From: CBDBBY01 sp965203215
Lineage (GTDB): Bacteria > Pseudomonadota > Alphaproteobacteria > Rhodobacterales > Rhodobacteraceae
Reading direction: 5' to 3'
Length of the DNA: 64,000 bases
Assembly: GCA_965203215.1 (NCBI GenBank)
Contig: CBDBBY010000001.1
Span: 4,216,001-4,280,000 of the forward strand
In this document: piece by piece, positions 58,955 to 64,000 of the stretch
How positions within the stretch are numbered: position 1 is the stretch's first letter
Layout: every line of letters begins with the position of its first letter
Notes under the pieces: model-generated
What the model saw: only the letters and a program-made list of their open reading frames with translations
Database searches by the model: none
What the model was told of the DNA's origin: nothing
Translations under genes and position numbers: made by a program

Positions 58955-61057
58955 GTGCTCTTCGGACTCTGGCACGTCGTTACCAATGTCTATTTCATCG
59001 AGCCGGGGCGTTGGCAGAACGCAATCCATTTTGCAGGATTTGCCTTTCTGGCCTCGACGATCTTCAGCCCCTTCGGTTCGCGCGCCAACGCGTCCTTCGC
59101 TTGGGCTTTTGATCTGGCCTACGGTCTGTTGATCGCCGCGGCCGCATTGTGGGTCGCGAATGCCGAGAACGCGGTTTACGAGCGCTCGTTGGCCGTGACC
59201 GGGTTGGCTTGGCAGCTGACATTCCTCGACTGGGCGGCAGGGTTCATCCTGATTTTCGCCTGCATAGACCTGTCGCGCCGGGTCTCGGGCTGGGTCATTC
59301 CCATTCTCGTCGTGCTGTCGCTGTCATACATCCTGTTCCTTGGAGGCTATTTGCCGGGAGTCTTCCGTTCTGCCAGCCTGCCGCTCAACGACGTCCTGTT
59401 CCGCACTCTGTACAACGACGAGGGCTTGTTCGGCATCCTCGCCAGCATCTCATCCACCAACATTGCGCTCTTCATGATCTTCGGCGGCTTTCTTGTCGCG
59501 TCCGGAGCCAGCGACTTCGTCATAGAACTCGCCAAAGTCGTCGCAGGGCGAATCAAGGGAGGTGCGGCCTTTGTCGCCGTGTTGTCGTCTGCGCTGACCG
59601 GCACGATCTCGGGCTCCGCGATCGCCAACACCGCCTCGACAGGCGTCATCACCATTCCGCTGATGAAGGCCAACGGTTTCCGACCGAAATTCGCGGCGGG
59701 CGTAGAGGCGGCGGCTTCGACCGGCGGACAACTCATGCCGCCGATAATGGGTGCGGGCGCTTTCGTAATGGCCAGCTATACGTCCATTCCGTATGCCACG
59801 ATTGTGACCGTATCGGTCGTGCCCGCCCTCCTTTACTTCCTGTCGGTTGCTTTCGTTGTTCGGATCGAAGCGGTCAAATACGATGCCGGATCCGAGATCG
59901 ACATGACGGTCGACAAGGGCAAGCTGATGTCCGGCGGGCTCGTGTTCGTCGTTCCGCTGACGGTTATGATCTGGCTGCTGCTCTCAGGCGTAACCCCGTC
60001 TTTTGCCGCTTGCTGGGCGATTGCGACTTTGATCGCGACGTCATGGGCAACCAGCCTGCTGACGATTGTATTGCCGGAGGGCATGTTCAAGCCGGTCGCC
60101 ATGGGTCCGAAAAAAATCGCAGAGGCGCTGGCATCCGGCGTCCGTTCATCGGTCATGACGGCAATTTTGCTTGTGACCATCGGCATCATGAACAATGCCA
60201 TCGTCACCAGCGGCGTCGGCAACGGCTTCTCGCTTATGATCGCCCAATGGTCGCAAGGATCGCTGGTTCTGGCAATCGTTCTAATCGGTCTGGTTTCGTT
60301 GGTACTCGGCATGGGGTTGCCCGTGACCGCCGCCTACATCATTCTCGCCATTCTGACCGCGCCTGCGCTGGCCGGGATCATGTCGGACACGCTGATCGTG
60401 GATCAACTGGTAGACGGAATCTCAGATCCGGCCAAATCCGCGCTTTTCCTCCTCGTTGACCACCCGAATGCGGCGAGCGTCGCCGACGGAATGACACAGG
60501 CTGACGCCCGTGACCTTGTCGCCGCGATTCCATTCGAGATTGCCGTCACCATCAGACCGGTCCTGGTCGATCCGGCGATCGCCGCCACTTTCCTGCTCAC
60601 CGCGCATCTTATCATCTTCTGGCTCAGCCAGGACTCGAACGTCACTCCGCCCGTCTGCTTGGCTGCCTTCACGGCCGCAGGCATCGCCGGTTCGCGACCG
60701 ATGGCGACAGGCTTCGAAAGCTGGAAGATCGCCAAGGGACTCTACATCATGCCGCTGATGTTCGCCTATACCCCGCTCATTTCCGGCGAATTTCTGGAGG
60801 TGGCGCAGATCGGGCTTTTCGGTTTGTTCGGCATCTACGCAACGAATGTCCTGATCCAGAACTACAGCGAGGGTTCGCTCGGAATTTTCGATTATCCGGC
60901 CGTTGTCGCGGGCGCAGTCCTGGCGTTCTGGCCGCTCGAATTGCTGGCCAATCTGGGCGGAGCGGCATTGGTCCTGCTCGTTTTCTTCCGCACGAAAGCC
61001 AAAGCCGGAGCGTTGCGGAAACCATCCGGCGCCAGCGGTCCGGAACAGAACGCCTGA
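58955..61057 (+). CDS. TRAP transporter fused permease, TAXI type
   Basis: A ~700-residue membrane protein joining the small (4 TM, residues ~1-150) and large (12 TM) TRAP subunits, the usual fused form with TAXI receptors. Landmarks include SSALTGTISGSAIANTASTG and AAASTGGQLMPPIMGAGAFV, the conserved loops of the large subunit with sodium-site-type glycines. GTG 58955 is the first standard start. Family-like sequence (ALDLSNKEARSYLL) continues upstream in frame to about 58868, where only ATC is available, so the true start may be non-standard. The next gene begins 2 nt after the stop. Confidence 0.88.
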   Translation: MLFGLWHVVTNVYFIEPGRWQNAIHFAGFAFLASTIFSPFGSRANASFAWAFDLAYGLLIAAAALWVANAENAVYERSLAVTGLAWQLTFLDWAAGFILIFACIDLSRRVSGWVIPILVVLSLSYILFLGGYLPGVFRSASLPLNDVLFRTLYNDEGLFGILASISSTNIALFMIFGGFLVASGASDFVIELAKVVAGRIKGGAAFVAVLSSALTGTISGSAIANTASTGVITIPLMKANGFRPKFAAGVEAAASTGGQLMPPIMGAGAFVMASYTSIPYATIVTVSVVPALLYFLSVAFVVRIEAVKYDAGSEIDMTVDKGKLMSGGLVFVVPLTVMIWLLLSGVTPSFAACWAIATLIATSWATSLLTIVLPEGMFKPVAMGPKKIAEALASGVRSSVMTAILLVTIGIMNNAIVTSGVGNGFSLMIAQWSQGSLVLAIVLIGLVSLVLGMGLPVTAAYIILAILTAPALAGIMSDTLIVDQLVDGISDPAKSALFLLVDHPNAASVADGMTQADARDLVAAIPFEIAVTIRPVLVDPAIAATFLLTAHLIIFWLSQDSNVTPPVCLAAFTAAGIAGSRPMATGFESWKIAKGLYIMPLMFAYTPLISGEFLEVAQIGLFGLFGIYATNVLIQNYSEGSLGIFDYPAVVAGAVLAFWPLELLANLGGAALVLLVFFRTKAKAGALRKPSGASGPEQNA

Positions 61058-61059
61058 CC

Positions 61060-62229
61060 ATGTCGGACACGACCGACATCCTGATCATTGGCGGCGGCAT
61101 TATCGGCATGGCCGTCGCTCTGGAATTGCAGATGCGCGACCCTTCAGCCCGGATCACGGTGCTCGAAAAGGAGCCCGTCCCGGCGGTGCATCAGTCCGTG
61201 CGCAATTCCGGAGTCATCCATGCGGGTGTCTACTATGTGCCCGGCAGCATGAAGGCCCGCTTCTGCCGTGAGGGGGTGAAGGCCACCGAAGCTTTCTCCG
61301 CTGAACATGGCATCCGGTTTGAGAGGTTCGGCAAGCTGATCGTCGCGACCAGCGAGGCGGAAGTTGTACCGGTGCAAAATCTGGGCCGGCGCGCGAGGCA
61401 GAACGGCATCGTTATCGAAGATGTCGACCAATCGCCGCTGCGGGCGATGGAATCCCATATCAACGGCGTCGCCGCGCTTTATTCGCCTGCGACCGGCATC
61501 ACCGATTTCAAGCGCGTGACCGAGGTCATGGCCGCCCATTTCGCGTCCCGTGGCGGAGTGGTGCGCTATGGCGAGCGAGCGGTCTCCGGCCAGGAAACTG
61601 CCGCGCATGTGCCCGTAACCACCGGCAGAGGCGCCATCAAGGCGAACCGCGTCGTCACCTGCGCCGAATTGCATTCAGACCGGCTGGTCCGCGCCTTCGG
61701 GCAGGAGCCGGGCTATCGTGTTATGCCGTTTCAGGGCGAGTATTTCCGCCTGACGAATCAGCCCGACAATCTGGTCAGGCACCTGATCCATCCGGTTCCG
61801 GACCCCGAAAGACCTTTCTTGGGCGTCCACCTGACCCGTAAAATCGCCGGTGATTTCACGGTAGGGCCCAATGTGGTGCTGGCATTCAAACGCGAAGGCT
61901 ACAAGCTGAAACAGGTTTCGACGTGCGGCATGGCTGAAACGCTGACTTATCCGGGCTTTTGGCGCATGCTGGCGCAAAACGCGGGTTCGGTTGTTTCGGA
62001 ATTGGAAGCTTCAGCCTCGAAACGAGCTTATCTGAAGCGCGTCCAAAAAGATTGCTCGCGGATAAAACTTTCCGACCTGGCATCCTGCCCGGCAGGCGTG
62101 CGCGCCCAGGCGGTTGCGCCCAACGGCAAGATCATCGACGAATTTCTGTTCGTTCAAAGCGAGCGTTGCCTGCGTGTCGGCAATGCCCCTTCTCCGGCGG
62201 CGACTTCGGCGATGCTGATCGCGAACTGA
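61060..62229 (+). CDS. lhgO: L-2-hydroxyglutarate oxidase (LhgO-like), slightly truncated
   Basis: A 389-residue FAD enzyme of the LhgO type. The FAD fold reads DILIIGGGIIGMAVALELQM, followed by VHQSVRNSGVIHAGVYYVPG, the substrate and flavin region of this family. The C-terminal FAD motif VGNAPSPAATSAMLIAN is present, but a TGA then stops the frame, and the following codons would continue IADQFSV, as full-length relatives do. About ten residues are therefore lost. It is coupled to the TRAP permease (2-nt gap), suggesting uptake and oxidation of a 2-hydroxy dicarboxylate. Confidence 0.85.
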   Translation: MSDTTDILIIGGGIIGMAVALELQMRDPSARITVLEKEPVPAVHQSVRNSGVIHAGVYYVPGSMKARFCREGVKATEAFSAEHGIRFERFGKLIVATSEAEVVPVQNLGRRARQNGIVIEDVDQSPLRAMESHINGVAALYSPATGITDFKRVTEVMAAHFASRGGVVRYGERAVSGQETAAHVPVTTGRGAIKANRVVTCAELHSDRLVRAFGQEPGYRVMPFQGEYFRLTNQPDNLVRHLIHPVPDPERPFLGVHLTRKIAGDFTVGPNVVLAFKREGYKLKQVSTCGMAETLTYPGFWRMLAQNAGSVVSELEASASKRAYLKRVQKDCSRIKLSDLASCPAGVRAQAVAPNGKIIDEFLFVQSERCLRVGNAPSPAATSAMLIAN

Positions 62230-62626
62230 ATCGCGGACCAGTTTTCCGTTTGCACAGGTTCCCACCGAGATGTTTGCAAAGCGCGGTCAGATCGACTTCC
62301 TGCCTCCAGATTGGGAGATGCGCATCATCAACGCAATTTTCGTTCAAGCCTGCGCAGTCGGGAGTTATTTGCCGCTTCGTCCGCGGACGGCAACTTTTGA
62401 TTGCTTCGCTCTTCGTTCGCTCTTGAGACGCCCACACCATGCACCGCCTCGTCGTCGGCCTTGGCCAACGTCGGCGACCGGAACACAATATCGCAGTCGA
62501 AATACAGAAGGGTTTGAGATTTCGTGGGAACATGCCGGGTCTTGCCCCGATTCGATTGCAGGTCGGCCCCGCCAAAGGACAAGACTGACCGATTGCTGCG
62601 TTTGTTCGCGCGGCTGCAATGCTGCT
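62230..62626. other. Intergenic region with repeat copy 2
   Basis: About 400 nt between convergent genes (LhgO and the PotD-like gene). It contains the 71-bp repeat shared with the IS5-type remnant and weaker similarity beyond it. No credible gene is seen. Confidence 0.45.
62440..62510. repeat. Dispersed 71-bp repeat, copy 2
   Basis: Partner of 54749-54819 (about 83% identical by eye). No transposase frame adjoins, so it is a solo remnant. Confidence 0.6.
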
Positions 62627-63922
62627 TTACGACGAGATGAACTCATTCCAGCGTTTCACCATGTAATGGTCTTCGTCCATAACCGTATTCCAGCAGGCGA
62701 TATTGCCGATCCGATCTTCAAATGAGCCGCCGTCGCGAATCAATCCAGTGCTGCCTTGAAGACTGCCGAACGGATCCAGAATATCTTCGGCTGCCGACTT
62801 GCCGTCGTACCAGAAATCCCGTTCCGCCGCGCTGAGGTTGGACTTGGCGGTCTCCGGCACCGAACTGTAATAACCTGTTTTGGCCATGAACGCGCCCTGC
62901 CACCCGTCAAGGATCCAGTTCAGGTACTCGTGGGCCGCCTCCAGCTTCAGCCCATCCAGATGTTTCATCAGACCCATGCCGACACCCCAACCGCGATATC
63001 CTTCTTTCAACGGCGCATATGAGACGTCGATGCCGCGGGCCCGCACCGCGGTCACGGCAGGCGACCACATCGACTGAATGATTACTTCTCCCGAGGCCAT
63101 CAGATCGACCGATTCGTCAAGCGACGACCAGAACGCGCGGAATTGGCCGGACTGCTTAGCGGCGATCAGTATTTTGATCGTCTTGTCGATCTCCTCGCGG
63201 GTCATGTTGCCCTTGTCTCCATAGACAAAATCGCCGCGGGCTTCAATTGCCATGGCGGCGTCCATGATCCCAATTTGCGGAACGTTGAGCAGAGCTGTCT
63301 TGCCCGCGAACTCCGGATTCAGCAACTCGGCCCAGCTGTCGATCGCGTGTCCGATCAGGTCGGGTCGAATGCCCAAAGTGTCCGCGTTGTAGATAGTGGG
63401 AACAATTGTGGCATAGTCTGTCGGGCCGTCTGCGAACCCGTCGGAACCCCGACCGTCGGTATACTGCACCTCGTAAGGCAAAATACCTTGGCGCGACGCC
63501 TCCGATCCGTCGAAGTTCTTGCCTTCACGGAACAGCGGGATGATTTTCTCCCAATTCTTGATCTTGGCGGTTTCGATCGCGTGCATTTGCTTGCTTCGCC
63601 AGACCTTCGCCAGCGCCCAGAATTCGAGGTCTGCAATATCGGCGGTTTCCGGCTGCGTGGCCACGCGCGCCATCAGCGCATCGGTTCTGGCGCCTTGGGT
63701 TTCGATTGTGAACCCGAGATCCTCGGAAGCTTTGGCGGCAATGTCTGGATAGACCGAATATGACGGACCGACTTGCCGGATCGTGACGTCTTTCAGTGTG
63801 TTGGCCCAGACCATCGGCGCGCCTAACATCCCGGAGCCTGCGGCGAGCGCCGCCGCGCCGCCCTTTAGAACGCCGCGGCGACCAATGCCCGCGCGGACCG
63901 CTCCAGTGTTCAATTTCGTCAT
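62627..63922 (-). CDS. PotD-like ABC transporter substrate-binding protein with Tat signal
   Basis: A 431-residue extracellular solute-binding protein of the spermidine/putrescine type. The N-terminus IGRRGVLKGGAAALAAGSG ending in APMVWA is a twin-arginine signal. Mid-region motifs VPTIYNADTLGI and NVPQIGIMDAAMAIE match this group (polyamine and related ligand receptors). AAAGGAAAATG lies just upstream of the start. No permease or ATPase gene is visible; the operon may continue beyond the window, since a preceding gene ends 14 nt upstream. Ligand unknown. Confidence 0.87.
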   Translation of the reverse strand: MTKLNTGAVRAGIGRRGVLKGGAAALAAGSGMLGAPMVWANTLKDVTIRQVGPSYSVYPDIAAKASEDLGFTIETQGARTDALMARVATQPETADIADLEFWALAKVWRSKQMHAIETAKIKNWEKIIPLFREGKNFDGSEASRQGILPYEVQYTDGRGSDGFADGPTDYATIVPTIYNADTLGIRPDLIGHAIDSWAELLNPEFAGKTALLNVPQIGIMDAAMAIEARGDFVYGDKGNMTREEIDKTIKILIAAKQSGQFRAFWSSLDESVDLMASGEVIIQSMWSPAVTAVRARGIDVSYAPLKEGYRGWGVGMGLMKHLDGLKLEAAHEYLNWILDGWQGAFMAKTGYYSSVPETAKSNLSAAERDFWYDGKSAAEDILDPFGSLQGSTGLIRDGGSFEDRIGNIACWNTVMDEDHYMVKRWNEFISS

Positions 63923-63936
63923 GTTTCATTTTCCTT

Positions 63937-64000
63937 TCATTCATCCCCCGTCCGCGTGATGCCGAGCTGGCAGAAGGGATCAGGATCGGCTTCGCTGCCG
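63937..64000 (-). CDS. Tail of an upstream gene (partial)
   Basis: A minus-strand frame open from the window edge ends SEADPDPFCQLGITRTGDE and a TGA, 14 nt before the PotD-like gene. Such spacing suggests an operon partner. Too short to identify. Confidence 0.4.
   Translation of the reverse strand, partial: GSEADPDPFCQLGITRTGDE

Noticed and set aside
1..64000. CRISPR array or prophage
   Set aside because: No regularly spaced short repeats and no phage structural, integrase or lysis genes were seen.

Overview
The window reads as a chromosomal segment of an alphaproteobacterium with moderately high GC. The best evidence is the run murA - UPF0262 - low-molecular-weight phosphatase - infA - maf - RNase E/G - yacG - tRNA-Phe (23.0-31.9 kb), an order I know from alphaproteobacteria. 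Other supports are the many TRAP, TTT and betaine uptake systems and GTG/TTG starts joined by 4-nt overlaps. I cannot name the genus. Insertion sequences, solo IS ends and broken regulators (three LysR fragments and one GntR fragment) suggest a genome that is accumulating mobile elements and decaying.

Layout. 1-4.8 kb: a catabolic run (copper amine oxidase end, gamma-carbonic-anhydrase-like protein, PaaK-like CoA ligase, thiolase, orphan TctC-type binding protein). 5.4-7.2 kb: an AbiEi/AbiEii toxin-antitoxin pair. 7.5-11.5 kb: a beta-oxidation operon (GST, thiolase, FadJ-type enzyme). 11.9-14.7 kb: a heavy-metal exporter-like protein behind a Fur-like site, and a MATE pump. 14.8-16.9 kb: Vsr, an SRAP protein and a HepT/MNT pair. 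17.2-22.7 kb: a Rieske oxygenase, an ABC exporter and an acyl-CoA ligase, with tRNA-Gly and tRNA-Thr nearby.

23-31.9 kb: the conserved murA-infA-yacG block. It is interrupted between the phosphatase and infA by a gene with its own promoter, encoding an RNA polymerase alpha-CTD-like plus sigma-region-4-like protein, and by an IS1634-family element. infA has its own sigma-70 promoter. 32-41 kb: an AbrB-like/PIN pair, an IS110 element with long non-coding flanks, and a 1704-residue protein that joins a DEDD exonuclease-like domain, a RecQ-type helicase and a UvrD-type helicase.

41-46.8 kb: a sterol-desaturase unit with two small upstream ORFs, then an IS1634-family element flanked by a perfect 79-bp direct repeat and itself split by an IS21 element with a 5-bp target duplication. 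46.9-54.6 kb: a betaine-type ABC transporter with an HpbD-like racemase, a DapA-family lyase and a DAO oxidase, which together look like a (hydroxy)proline-betaine uptake and breakdown cluster; a LysR fragment lies within it and another at its edge. 55.3-57.3 kb: a lipoprotein gene thrown out of frame by a run of ten C, a likely phase-variable switch. 57.5-62.2 kb: a broken GntR regulator, a palindromic operator-like region, a TAXI-type TRAP transporter and an L-2-hydroxyglutarate oxidase. 62.6-64 kb: a PotD-like binding protein and the tail of an upstream gene.
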